From positions 1-64,000 of the forward strand of contig DAOUJG010000013.1 of NCBI GenBank assembly GCA_034423015.1: DNA of 64,000 nt. The letters run 5' to 3'. The notes below the pieces were generated by a model, which made no database searches, was not told the origin of the DNA, and worked only from the letters and a program-made list of their open reading frames with translations. The translations under genes and the position numbers were made by a program. This DNA is from JAGWBJ01 sp034423015. Lineage in GTDB: Bacteria; Chloroflexota; Dehalococcoidia; Lucifugimonadales; JAGWBF01. Of this stretch, positions 24,109-32,535 are shown piece by piece (position 1 is the stretch's first letter; every line of letters begins with the position of its first letter).

Positions 24109-26319
24109 TTGGTGGGTGGTGTGGACAAGAAGGTCCTTGACGAGATCGCCCTCAGCGAAGACGAGTACCGGCTGATAGTCGACCGCCTCGACCGGGAGCC
24201 GCGACCCGTGGAGCTCGGCATGTTCGGGGCCCTCTGGAGCGAGCACTGCGGGTACAAGCATTCCAGGCCGCTGCTGGGGCTGCTGCCGTCGGAGGGCCGG
24301 AGGGTGCTCCTGCCGCCCGGGCGGGAGAACGCGGGAGTCGTGGACATCGGCGACGGGCTGGCCGTGGTGTTCAAGATAGAGTCCCACAACCACCCCTCGG
24401 CCGTGGAGCCCTTCCAGGGGGCCGCCACGGGGGTCGGCGGGATCGTCCGGGACATCCTGGCCATGGGGGCGCGGCCCATCGCCCTGCTCAACTCCCTTCG
24501 CTTCGGCCCCCTGGACGACCCCGCCAACCGGCACCTGTTCGAGGGCGTGGTTGCCGGCATCTCCTGGTACGGAAACTGCATCGGCGTGCCCGACGTGGGA
24601 GGCGAGGTGGTCTTCGCCGACTGCTACTCGCGGAACCCGCTGGTCAACGCCATGTGCGTCGGGCTGATGCGGAAGGACCAGCTCATAAGCGCCTCGTTGG
24701 GGGCTCCGGGGAACGTCCTCCTGCTGGTGGGCGCGGAGACGGGGCGGGACGGCATCCACGGCGCCTCGGGCCTGGCGTCGCGGACCTTCGAGGAGGACCG
24801 GGAGCTGCGCTCCACGGTGCAGGTCGGAAACCCCTTTCTGGAGAAGGTCCTCATAGAGGCCTGCCTGGAGGCCGGGCACAGCGGCTGCCTGGAGGGGATG
24901 CAGGACCTGGGTGCCGCGGGGCTGACCAGCGCCGCCATGGAGTCCGCGGCCCGGGCCGGGACCGGGCTGCGGCTGGACGTCTCCCGGGTGCCCCGCCGGG
25001 AGTCGGACATGGATCCCTACGAGGTGATGCTCTCCGAGTCCCAGGAGAGGATGCTCCTGGTGACCACCCCCGGCAAGAAGGCCTCCCTGGAGGAGGTGTT
25101 CCGCCGGTGGGAGGTGTCGTGCGTGGAGATAGGGTCGGCGGACGCGACGGGCTACGCCACTGTGGAGGACCGGGATGAAGCCGTCGCGCACCTGCCAGTG
25201 GAGGTACTCACCGAGGCCCCCGCCTACCGGCCCAGGGGCGCCAGGCCCAGGGAGCAGGACCGTCTGGCCGCCTATCCGTTGGGCCAGGTCCCCCTTCCAG
25301 AGGCCGGCCCCGGGGAGGTGCTGCTCGAGCTGCTGGGGACGGCCAATATCGGGAGCAAGGAGGGCGTGTACCGGCAGTACGACCACCAGGTGCAGACCAA
25401 CACCGTCACGGCCCCCGGGTCCGATGCCGCCGTGCTGCGGATCAAGGGCACCCGTAGGGGCATCGCCCTGTGCACCGACGGCAACGGCCGCTACTGCTAC
25501 CTGGACCCCTACGCCGGGGGGGCCATCGCCGTGGCCGAGGCATGCCGCAACATCTCGTGCTCCGGCGCGGAGCCCATCGCCCTGACCGACTGCCTCAACT
25601 TCGGCAGCCCCGAGGTGCCCGAGAACTACTACCAGCTCGAGTGGTGCATAAGGGGGATGGCCGCCGCATGCGAGGCGCTGGACGTCCCGGTGGTCAGCGG
25701 CAACGTCAGCCTCTACAACGAGACCCAGGGCCAGCCCATATACCCCACTCCCATCGTGGGCGCCCTCGGTCTCCTGGAAGACGTGACGCGGCACGCGACC
25801 TCCGGCTTCAGGACGCCGGGAGAGACCGTGTTCCTGCTGGGCCGCGCCGAGGTGCGGGGACGCGCCGCGGACCTGGCCGGCAGCCAGTACCTGGAGACGG
25901 TCCACGGACTCGTGGCGGGAAAGCCGGAGATAAGCCTCGCGATGGAGCGCCGGGTCCAGCAGCTATGCCGCCGCGCGGTGGCCGAGGGCGTGGTCACCTC
26001 GGCCCACGACTGCTCCGACGGCGGGCTCGCCGTGGCCCTGGCCGAGAGCTGCATCGCATCGGGCCTGGGGTTCGACGGGGTGTTTCCTGTCTCCGGCCGA
26101 TGGGACGCCGCACTGTTCGGGGAGTCCCAGTCGCGCATCGTCGTTTCCACGCCCTCCGACCGGGCTGACGTCCTGGCGCGTATGGCAGAGGAAGCCGAGG
26201 TCCCGCTGGCGGAGTTGGGGAGGGTCTCGTCGGGAGGCCGGTTCTCCATAGACGGGCTGCTCGACGTCGGCGTGGGAGACCTGGCCGGGGCCTGGCGCGG
26301 CGCCTTGAGCGGTCCTTAG
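24109..26319 (+). CDS. purL: Phosphoribosylformylglycinamidine synthase subunit PurL (small type)
   Basis: The 736-aa length identifies the small, three-component PurL. Motifs are LWSEHCGYKHSRPLL near 39-53, FKIESHNHPSAVEPFQGAATGVGGIVRD near 87-114, GMQDLGAAGLTSA, and the second ATP-grasp-like half with VSGNVSLYNET and HDCSDGGLAVALAE. It makes FGAM from FGAR, ATP and ammonia. Small PurL normally needs PurS, and no purS is visible next to it. The start is uncertain: TTG at 24109, GTG at 24112 or GTG at 24121 are all possible, with no strong binding site. Confidence 0.92.
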   Translation: MVGGVDKKVLDEIALSEDEYRLIVDRLDREPRPVELGMFGALWSEHCGYKHSRPLLGLLPSEGRRVLLPPGRENAGVVDIGDGLAVVFKIESHNHPSAVEPFQGAATGVGGIVRDILAMGARPIALLNSLRFGPLDDPANRHLFEGVVAGISWYGNCIGVPDVGGEVVFADCYSRNPLVNAMCVGLMRKDQLISASLGAPGNVLLLVGAETGRDGIHGASGLASRTFEEDRELRSTVQVGNPFLEKVLIEACLEAGHSGCLEGMQDLGAAGLTSAAMESAARAGTGLRLDVSRVPRRESDMDPYEVMLSESQERMLLVTTPGKKASLEEVFRRWEVSCVEIGSADATGYATVEDRDEAVAHLPVEVLTEAPAYRPRGARPREQDRLAAYPLGQVPLPEAGPGEVLLELLGTANIGSKEGVYRQYDHQVQTNTVTAPGSDAAVLRIKGTRRGIALCTDGNGRYCYLDPYAGGAIAVAEACRNISCSGAEPIALTDCLNFGSPEVPENYYQLEWCIRGMAAACEALDVPVVSGNVSLYNETQGQPIYPTPIVGALGLLEDVTRHATSGFRTPGETVFLLGRAEVRGRAADLAGSQYLETVHGLVAGKPEISLAMERRVQQLCRRAVAEGVVTSAHDCSDGGLAVALAESCIASGLGFDGVFPVSGRWDAALFGESQSRIVVSTPSDRADVLARMAEEAEVPLAELGRVSSGGRFSIDGLLDVGVGDLAGAWRGALSGP

Positions 26320-26371
26320 AGGATGGGCGGCGGCTGCCTCCGCGTCCTTTCCGGCCTCCCCCAACATCGGA

Positions 26372-26377
26372 TATAAT
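26372..26377 (+). promoter_or_regulatory. -10 element of the rplI-dnaB promoter
   Basis: A perfect TATAAT lies 60 bp before rplI. The corresponding -35 (TTCCGG at 26349-26354, 17-bp spacer) is poor. Confidence 0.45.
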
Positions 26378-26395
26378 CTCAGGAAGCCACGGAGT

Positions 26396-26424
26396 CCAGG
26401 GACCCCTTACCCAGGGACCCCTTA
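26396..26424 (+). repeat. Direct duplication in the rplI leader
   Basis: CCAGGGACCCCTTA occurs at 26396-26409 and again at 26411-26424, giving a 15-bp period. It lies between the -10 and the rplI binding site AAAGGAGA. Confidence 0.8.
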
Positions 26425-26437
26425 AAGGAGATTCACA

Positions 26438-26887
26438 GTGAGGGTTATCTTTCTCGAAGACGTTCCCCAACAGGCCAACGCCGGCGACGTGAAGGACGTT
26501 GCCGACGGCTACGCCCGCAACTACCTGGTGCCCAAGAAGCTGGCCATGGTGGCTACCCCCGAGGAGATGAAGCGCATAGAGCGCATCAAGAGGGCCGGAG
26601 ACGAACGCCGGATAAGGGAGACCCAGCAGTGGGAGGTCCTGGCCGGCCAGCTGGAGGGGACCGCCGTCACCGTCAAGGCGCGGCTGACTCCGGCGGGCGT
26701 GTTCTACGGCGCCATCACCCCGGGCCAGATCGCCCAGGAGCTGGGCGACGTCATCGGCCGGGAGGTGGACCGGAAGCTGGTGGACGCGGTGGAGCCCATC
26801 CGCGCCCCGGGGGAGTACGAGGTGGTTCTCCATCTGGCGGCCAACATCCAGGCCACCATACTCGTTACCGCGGAGGCGGAAGAGTAG
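26438..26887 (+). CDS. rplI: Large ribosomal subunit protein bL9
   Basis: The 149-aa protein has the L9 signature: RVIFLEDVPQQANAGDVKDVADGYARNYLVPKK across residues 2-34, then a long central helix and a C-terminal domain with the GVFYGAITPGQIAQEL motif. It binds 23S rRNA at the base of the L1 stalk. The GTG start is behind AAAGGAGA. dnaB follows 4 nt later, the common rplI-dnaB arrangement, but ssb and rpsR, often upstream, are absent here. Confidence 0.95.
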   Translation: MRVIFLEDVPQQANAGDVKDVADGYARNYLVPKKLAMVATPEEMKRIERIKRAGDERRIRETQQWEVLAGQLEGTAVTVKARLTPAGVFYGAITPGQIAQELGDVIGREVDRKLVDAVEPIRAPGEYEVVLHLAANIQATILVTAEAEE

Positions 26888-26891
26888 GGAG

Positions 26892-28265
26892 ATGTACCAG
26901 GAGAAGCTCCTACCCCACGACGTGGAGGCCGAGGAGGCGGTCCTGGGCTCGCTGCTCATCGACGGGGAGTCGATCACCAAGGTCGCGCACTTCCTGAAGG
27001 CCGGCGACTTCTATCGGGAGCGGAACCGCATCTGCTACGAGGCGTGTCACGCCCTCTTCCGCCGGGGCGAGGCGATAAACCAGGTCACCCTGGCCCACCA
27101 GCTCTCCATAGACGAGCGGACCGAGCAGGTAGGGGGCATGGCGTACCTGAGCCACCTGGTGGCCAACGTGCCCACCCCGGTGCACATCGACCACTACGCC
27201 CGCATAGTCACCAAGACCTCGGTGATGCGAAGCCTCATCGACTCGGCGGCCAGGATATCCGACATAGGCTACGAGGGCACCGACGACGTGGAGGGCGCCC
27301 TCAGCAGGGCCGAGGATATCCTGTACAACGTCAGGACGGGGCAGGTGCGCCGGGACTTCGTGCCCATCCGGGATGTGCTGGACCAGTACCTGCAGGAGCA
27401 GGCGTCCGCCATCGACGAGCCGCTGGGGGGCATCGGGGCCCCGATCATGACCGGGTTCGACCGCCTGGACGAGCTCCTGGGCGGGCTACACCCCTCGGAC
27501 ATGGTGGTGCTGGCGGCCCGGCCCAGCCTGGGCAAGAGCACCCTCGCCATGAACATGGCGCTCAACGCCGCCCGCAACGGCGCATCGGTGGGCGTGTTCA
27601 GCCTGGAGATGAGCCGGGAGCAGCTCGCCCTACGCCTCCTGGCCGGGGAGGCCGCGGTTGACTCCCAGCGTCTCCGGCTGGGCCTGTACACCGAGGCGGA
27701 GGAGCGGCGCATCATCGGCGCCATAGGCGGCCTATCGGAGCTTCCCATCTACATCGACGACACCCCCCTCCAGTGGATCGTCGAGATGCGCAGCAAGGCC
27801 CACCACCTCCACGCCGAGCGGGGACTGGACTTCCTGGTGGTGGACTACATACAGATCATCCAGAAGCCCAACTCCCGGGGCGACAACCGGGTCCAGGAGA
27901 TGAGCGAGATTACCCGGTCCATCAAGGGGCTGGCCCGGGACCTGAACGTCCCCGTCCTGGCCGTGTCCCAGATGAACCGGGCCGTGGAGGGCCGCACCAG
28001 CCACCGGCCCCAGCTCTCGGACCTGAGGGAGAGCGGCAGCATCGAGCAGGATGCCGACGTGGTGATGTTCATCAACCGGGACGAGATCAACTACAGCGAG
28101 GAGGAGTGGTTCCAGAGATACGGCGACGAGAGGCCGTACCCGCGCCACGTGGCCGAGATCGTCGTGTCCAAGCACCGCCACGGTCCCGTGGGCAGCGTAA
28201 AGCTCCTGTTCAGGGAGAACCTGGTCAAGTTCGAGTCGGCGGCCCTGGAGTTGGAGGGCTTCTAG
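26892..28265 (+). CDS. dnaB: Replicative DNA helicase DnaB
   Basis: The 457-aa protein is of normal length. The N-terminal collar opens PHDVEAEEAVLGSLLIDGE. The RecA-like C-terminal domain has Walker A ARPSLGKST near 214-222, Walker B LDFLVVDYIQII near 317-328, the QMNRAVEGR loop and LSDLRESGSIEQDAD. It unwinds DNA as a hexamer at the fork. It is followed after 2 nt by a DnaD-like gene and then a helicase-loader gene, so the three very likely form the loading system for this helicase. Confidence 0.95.
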   Translation: MYQEKLLPHDVEAEEAVLGSLLIDGESITKVAHFLKAGDFYRERNRICYEACHALFRRGEAINQVTLAHQLSIDERTEQVGGMAYLSHLVANVPTPVHIDHYARIVTKTSVMRSLIDSAARISDIGYEGTDDVEGALSRAEDILYNVRTGQVRRDFVPIRDVLDQYLQEQASAIDEPLGGIGAPIMTGFDRLDELLGGLHPSDMVVLAARPSLGKSTLAMNMALNAARNGASVGVFSLEMSREQLALRLLAGEAAVDSQRLRLGLYTEAEERRIIGAIGGLSELPIYIDDTPLQWIVEMRSKAHHLHAERGLDFLVVDYIQIIQKPNSRGDNRVQEMSEITRSIKGLARDLNVPVLAVSQMNRAVEGRTSHRPQLSDLRESGSIEQDADVVMFINRDEINYSEEEWFQRYGDERPYPRHVAEIVVSKHRHGPVGSVKLLFRENLVKFESAALELEGF

Positions 28266-28267
28266 GA

Positions 28268-29020
28268 GTGCCTCGTCCCGAGGGAAAGGGAGGGGGCTTC
28301 CCGGCCGGCACCCTCTACACACCCGTGCCCGACCCTCTGCTGGGACCGCTCTTGGAGGAGGTCCAGGACCTGGCCGAGCTGAAGTGCACCATGAGGGTCG
28401 CGTACCTGCTGCACCAGCGCCGGGGCGCCTCCCGGTGCATCCCCGAGGGGGAGGTCCTGGCGGACCCGGTGCTGGTGGCCGGTCTCGGCGGCCCGGCCCC
28501 TTCCACGCGGGAAGCCATCCGCCGAGGCCTGGGGCTGGCTGTGGCGAGGGGGACCTTCTTGGTCGTGGGCCCGGCGGTGGGCCCCGCGGTGGGTAAGGAT
28601 GAGGACGACGGGTCGCGGCGGCTCCTGTTCCTTAACGATGAGGCAGGGCGCAGGGCGGTGGAGCGGCTGCGGGTCCAGGGCGGCCGGCCGGAGGACGCCC
28701 CCGACGATGGGCCGGCGCCCCCGGGCCCCAGACCCAACATCTTCCGGCTGTACGAGGAGAACATCGGAATGATCACCCCCCTGCTGGCCGACGATCTGAA
28801 GGAGGCGGAGGGGGAGTTCCCGGGAGAGTGGATAGAGGACGCTTTCAAGCTGGCGGTCGCCCGGAACGCCAGGAGCTGGCGCTACATCCAGGCGGTCCTG
28901 AGGCGGTGGGCGAGCGAGGGCAGGGACGATGGAGAACCTGGGCGACATACTGCGAAGACTCCCAGCCCGGAGGGACTTAGGGAGTACCTCCGTAAACGGG
29001 GACGCCTACCCACCTCCTGA
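28268..29020 (+). CDS. DnaD-domain replication protein
   Basis: The 250-aa protein ends in a DnaD/phage-associated domain: IFRLYEENIGMITPLLADDL at about 157-176, EFPGEWIEDAFKLAVARNAR and SWRYIQAVLRRW near 206-217, the conserved Y-x-x-x-I-L-x-x-W core. The first 150 residues form a winged-helix-like region. In Firmicutes such proteins (DnaD, DnaB) recruit the loader and helicase to DNA. A GTG start at 28268 follows the dnaB stop by 2 nt with GGAGGG some 9 nt before. Its last 92 nt overlap the next gene in another frame. Confidence 0.78.
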   Translation: MPRPEGKGGGFPAGTLYTPVPDPLLGPLLEEVQDLAELKCTMRVAYLLHQRRGASRCIPEGEVLADPVLVAGLGGPAPSTREAIRRGLGLAVARGTFLVVGPAVGPAVGKDEDDGSRRLLFLNDEAGRRAVERLRVQGGRPEDAPDDGPAPPGPRPNIFRLYEENIGMITPLLADDLKEAEGEFPGEWIEDAFKLAVARNARSWRYIQAVLRRWASEGRDDGEPGRHTAKTPSPEGLREYLRKRGRLPTS

Positions 29021-30338
29021 GGTGGAGGAGCCTCCCTGTCCCGTCTGCAACGGCTCGGGCTGGGTCGGCCGACGCGTGCCCATGGGGCATCCCGACTTCG
29101 GGGAGGTCTTCCCGTGCCGGTGCCAGGAGGGCGTCGCGGAGACGGCCCGTCAGTCCAACCTGCTGCGCTACAGCAACCTGGGGCCCCTGGGACGCATCAG
29201 CTTCGATGACACCGACGCCCAGGGGAAGCTGGCCGACTCCCAGAGCAGGGCGCTCTTTACCGAGGCCCTCAGGGTCGCGGGGATGTTCGCCGAGGAGCCC
29301 CAGGGCTGGCTGGCGCTCACCGGCCCCAGCGGCTGTGGCAAGACCCACCTGGCGGCGGCCATCGCCAACCGGTGCATCGAGCGGGGGCGGACGGTGCTGT
29401 TCGTGTTCGTCCCAGACCTGCTGGACCACCTCCGGGGCACCTACGGGCCCCAGAGCTCCGTGTCCTACGACGACCTGTCCCAGCAGGTGCGCAACGCGCC
29501 GGTCCTGGTGCTGGACGACCTGGGGTCCCACAGCAGCAGCCCCTGGGCCCAGGAGAAGCTGTTCCAGGTTATCAATCACCGGTTCAACTCCATGCTGCCC
29601 ACCGTCTTCACCGTCCGCGGTCCCCTGGAGCGCCTGGACGAGGGGATCAGGACCAGGGTGGAGTCCATGGACATCGCCGTCATTCAGCCGGTGGGCCATC
29701 CCAACACCGACCTGTTCCAGGGGAAGCTCGGACTGTCCGAGGACATGCTGGAGCGCATGACTTTCGAGAGCTTCAAGACCGGCCGGGAGGTCCGGGGCAC
29801 CCGGGAGGAGCGGGAGACGCTGGCATTTGCCTACGAAACGGCTCGCAGCTTCGCCGAGTCGCCCAAGGGATGGCTGCTGCTCACCGGCCTGAACGGCTGC
29901 GGCAAGACCCACCTGGCGGTGTCCATCGTCAACGTGAGACGGCGGCTGGGCCGGCCCGCCCTGTTCGCCTCGGTGCCAACCCTGCTGGACCACCTGAGGG
30001 CCGCCTTCCGCCCCGACAGCCTCACCGGGTACGACGAGCTCTTCGAGCACGTCAAGACGGTGCCCCTGCTGGTCCTGGACGACCTGGGGTCCGAGCGCAG
30101 CACCCCGTGGGCCGAGGAGAAGCTGTACCAGCTTATAGTCCACAGGCAGGACTCGGGCCTCCCCACTGTCATTACCAGCCTCTACGTGTCCTTGGACGAG
30201 CTCGAGGAGACCAAGCCGCGGATACGCTCCCGCCTCGGCGACAGCCTCGTGGAGTGGGCCCCCATACTGGCGCCGGACTACCGGGACCAGCGGCCTCCGG
30301 ACAAGAGCCGCGGCAGGCCCCGGCAAGCGAGGAGCTAG
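28929..30338 (+). CDS. DnaC/DnaI-like helicase loader with two tandem AAA+ domains
   Basis: Normal DnaC/DnaI loaders have about 250-310 aa and one ATPase. This protein has 469 aa and two complete ones. An N-terminal zinc ribbon uses Cys37, Cys40, Cys63 and Cys65. Domain 1 has Walker A GPSGCGKT at 132-139 and Walker B LVLDDL at 193-198. Domain 2 has GLNGCGKT at 320-327 and LVLDDL at 381-386. Both repeats share VPxLLDHLR and PWAxEKL, so they arose by duplication. Basic residues fitting an arginine finger/sensor are TRVES (about 242-246) and RIRSRL (431-436). The gene starts 92 nt inside the DnaD-like gene. It should load the DnaB encoded upstream. Confidence 0.85.
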   Translation: MENLGDILRRLPARRDLGSTSVNGDAYPPPEVEEPPCPVCNGSGWVGRRVPMGHPDFGEVFPCRCQEGVAETARQSNLLRYSNLGPLGRISFDDTDAQGKLADSQSRALFTEALRVAGMFAEEPQGWLALTGPSGCGKTHLAAAIANRCIERGRTVLFVFVPDLLDHLRGTYGPQSSVSYDDLSQQVRNAPVLVLDDLGSHSSSPWAQEKLFQVINHRFNSMLPTVFTVRGPLERLDEGIRTRVESMDIAVIQPVGHPNTDLFQGKLGLSEDMLERMTFESFKTGREVRGTREERETLAFAYETARSFAESPKGWLLLTGLNGCGKTHLAVSIVNVRRRLGRPALFASVPTLLDHLRAAFRPDSLTGYDELFEHVKTVPLLVLDDLGSERSTPWAEEKLYQLIVHRQDSGLPTVITSLYVSLDELEETKPRIRSRLGDSLVEWAPILAPDYRDQRPPDKSRGRPRQARS

Positions 30339-30349
30339 GCGCCGCGGGC

Positions 30350-30685
30350 ATGGATGCAAGAGAGGGCTGCGTGTTCTGTGCCATTGCGGCCGGCCGGGAG
30401 CCGGCCAAGGTACACTACGAGGACGAGGAGATCATCGCCATCGACAACGTGCTCGACTGGGTGCCGGTGATGGTCCTGGTGATGCCCAAGCGCCACCTGT
30501 CCCAGAAGGACCTGTGGAGCGACGGCCTGGTGGCCAGGGTGGGCAGGAAGGCCGTCGAGCTGGGAGAGCGTTTCTGCCCCGGCGGCTACCGCCTCCTGTC
30601 CAACTTCGGCCGCGACGGCCTCCAGAGCCAGGAGCACGGCCACGTCCACGTCATCGGCGGCGTCTACCTGGGGCCCTACGCCTGA
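30350..30685 (+). CDS. HIT-family nucleotide hydrolase (HINT-like)
   Basis: This 111-aa HIT protein has CVFCAIAAGREPAKVHYEDEEIIAIDN at the N-terminus with the metal-site Cys8 and Cys11, MPKRHL near 50, and the triad motif HGHVHVIGG close to the C-terminus. It would hydrolyse purine phosphoramidates or adenosine 5'-monophosphoryl compounds. The start ATG lies 12 nt after the loader's stop. The true frame begins here, and longer upstream reading is antisense-like shadow. Confidence 0.88.
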   Translation: MDAREGCVFCAIAAGREPAKVHYEDEEIIAIDNVLDWVPVMVLVMPKRHLSQKDLWSDGLVARVGRKAVELGERFCPGGYRLLSNFGRDGLQSQEHGHVHVIGGVYLGPYA

Positions 30686-30759
30686 ACGGGTGACCGCCTA
30701 GACGCGGCGCGCATGATAGGCCCGACCATGCGCCTCTATGCCCAATCTTAGGAGGACCG

Positions 30760-31560
30760 ATGTCCACACACGAGTATTCCGAGCCCGGAGAGACGGTGCT
30801 GTACGAGAAGCGGGACGACGTGGTTGTCATAACGTTGAACCGTCCCGAGGCCCTCAACTCCCTCAACCGCCAGCTGCGGCGGGAGTTGGGAGGGGCCATT
30901 CTCCGCTTCGACGCCGACGATGACAGCCAGGTGGCCATCATAACCGGCGCCGGCCGGGCCTTCTGCGCGGGACGGGACCTGAAGGAGCGGGCCCAGGACA
31001 ACGCCGAGGGAGTCCAGGCCAGAGCCGGGGACAGCATGAGCCCGGAGCGGCCGTACATGTGGCCCCAGACCTGGAAGCCCCTGATAGCAGCCATCAACGG
31101 GTACGCCCTGGCCGGAGGGTGGTCCGTGGCCCAGATGTGCGACATCCGCCTGGCGTCCGAGGACGCCCGGCTCGGCATAACCGAGCCCCGGGTGGGGCTG
31201 TTGCCCCCATTCGCCGTCCTTCTCCCCAAGCTGCTGCCCATGGCCGCGGTCATGGAGCTGGTGCTCACCGCCGAGCCTGTCACCGCCCAACGGGCCCTGG
31301 ACATGGGCTTCCTGAACAAGGTCGTCCCGGGGGAGCGGCTGATGGAGGAGGCGATGGAGATGGCTGCCACCGTCGCCAGGAACGCCCCCCTCTCCCTCCG
31401 GTACTTCAAGGAGATGGCCTACCGCAGCCTGGATTTGGGAGTGGCCGGCGCCTCCTCTCTTACGTACCACATGTACGACCGCATGCTCCTCACCGAGGAC
31501 TCCAAGGAGGGACCCCTGGCCTTCGCCGAAAAGCGCAAGCCCCGCTGGAAGGGCCGATGA
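30760..31560 (+). CDS. Enoyl-CoA hydratase/isomerase family protein
   Basis: The 266-aa crotonase-fold protein has VVVITLNRPEALNSLN near 20-35, the oxyanion motif AIITGAGRAFCAGRDLKE at 58-75, and the second loop AINGYALAGGWSVAQMCDIRLAS near 110-132 with the usual G-x-G-x-x-L-A region. The acidic residue expected after it appears in ITEPRVGLLPP. It probably hydrates an enoyl-CoA in acyl-CoA catabolism. A strong AGGAGG precedes the ATG by 5 nt. The next gene begins 28 nt later. Confidence 0.85.
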   Translation: MSTHEYSEPGETVLYEKRDDVVVITLNRPEALNSLNRQLRRELGGAILRFDADDDSQVAIITGAGRAFCAGRDLKERAQDNAEGVQARAGDSMSPERPYMWPQTWKPLIAAINGYALAGGWSVAQMCDIRLASEDARLGITEPRVGLLPPFAVLLPKLLPMAAVMELVLTAEPVTAQRALDMGFLNKVVPGERLMEEAMEMAATVARNAPLSLRYFKEMAYRSLDLGVAGASSLTYHMYDRMLLTEDSKEGPLAFAEKRKPRWKGR

Positions 31561-31588
31561 GGACGGCATTCGCCTCGCGTAGAGTCCC

Positions 31589-32359
31589 ATGCTGAGCGGT
31601 CTCATCGAGAGAAGGTACTTCTTCTTCCCCGTCAGGGAGATGGAGGGCACTCCGTCCAACTGGGGCCTCTCCTACGAGGACGTGAGCTTCCCCGCCGCCG
31701 ACGGCGTCGGGCTGCACGGCTGGTATCTGCCCGGCCCCACCGAGAACACCGTCCTATGGCTTCACGGCAACGGCGGCAACATCAGCCACCGCCTGGAGAA
31801 CCTGATGCTCATGCACCGGCGCCTGGGGGCGGGCATCTTCATATTCGACTACCGGGGATACGGCAAGAGCCAGGGTCGCCCCACGGAGGTGGGCACCTAC
31901 CGGGACTCCCAGGGGGCGTTGGACTACCTCAGGTCGCGGCCCGACGTGGACGCGGACCGCGTCGTCTACTTCGGTAGGTCCCTGGGTACCGCAGTGGCGG
32001 TGTGGCTGGCCACCCGCCACCCGCCCCGGGGCCTCATACTGGAGTCCCCCTTCTCATCCGTCCAGGACATGGCGCGTAAGGCGTGTCCGCGTCTGCCCCT
32101 GCACCACCTGGTCCGGAACAAGTACGACACCCTGTCCCGCATCGGGGACGTGTCCTGCCCCGTGCTGATAGTCCACGGCCAGCACGACCCGCTGGTGCCC
32201 CTGGAACAGGCGCGCAAGCTGTTCGACGCCGCCGGGGAGCCCAAAGGGTTCCACATGATCCCGGGCGCGGCCCACGACGACACGTACCAGGTCGGGGGAG
32301 AGCCCTACTTCCGCGTCCTGGAGGAGTTCCTGTCGTCCCTGGACTCCGTCCACCGTTGA
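31589..32359 (+). CDS. Alpha/beta hydrolase (ABHD13/17-like, serine aminopeptidase S33-like)
   Basis: The 256-aa protein has LWLHGNGGNISHR near 56-68 (oxyanion hole), FDYRGYGKSQG and the nucleophile elbow FGRSLG with Ser131. Asp in VHGQHDPLVP and His in GAAHDDTY complete the triad. The HGNGGN and YGxSxG motifs place it in the BEM46/ABHD13 group, which includes membrane-associated thioesterases and esterases. No true signal peptide is present. It lies just before the 15-bp repeat array and the selenoprotein-like gene, and may share a transcript with them. Confidence 0.84.
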   Translation: MLSGLIERRYFFFPVREMEGTPSNWGLSYEDVSFPAADGVGLHGWYLPGPTENTVLWLHGNGGNISHRLENLMLMHRRLGAGIFIFDYRGYGKSQGRPTEVGTYRDSQGALDYLRSRPDVDADRVVYFGRSLGTAVAVWLATRHPPRGLILESPFSSVQDMARKACPRLPLHHLVRNKYDTLSRIGDVSCPVLIVHGQHDPLVPLEQARKLFDAAGEPKGFHMIPGAAHDDTYQVGGEPYFRVLEEFLSSLDSVHR

Positions 32360-32385
32360 CGGAGGGCTGCCGGGAGCCTATCATT

Positions 32386-32505
32386 CCCCACAAAGACGGG
32401 CCCCACAAAGACGGGCCCCGCAAAGACGGGCCCCGCAAAGACGGGCCCCGCAAAGACGGGCCCCACAAAGACGGGCCCCACAAAGACGGGCCCCGCAAAG
32501 ACGGA
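32386..32505 (+). repeat. Eight tandem 15-bp units with hairpin potential
   Basis: The unit CCCC-R-CAAAGACGGG is repeated eight times without spacers. The R base reads A,A,G,G,G,A,A,G along the array, and only the last base of the final unit differs. Each G-type unit can fold as CCCG-CAAAGA-CGGG, so the RNA would be a row of identical small stem-loops. The array fills the gap between the hydrolase and the SelW-like gene and ends 30 nt before the latter's start. Its length is a multiple of three, so every frame stays open. Confidence 0.95.
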
Positions 32506-32535
32506 AGAACGCATAAGCGCATGAGGGGGTGTTCC

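Noticed and set aside
32386..32505. CRISPR array
   Set aside because: The 15-bp units are directly joined with no spacers and no cas genes are near.
32386..32505. Coding repeat protein running through the array (H/RKDGP pentapeptides)
   Set aside because: The open frame exists only because the unit is a multiple of three without stops; upstream it is an antiframe of the hydrolase gene.
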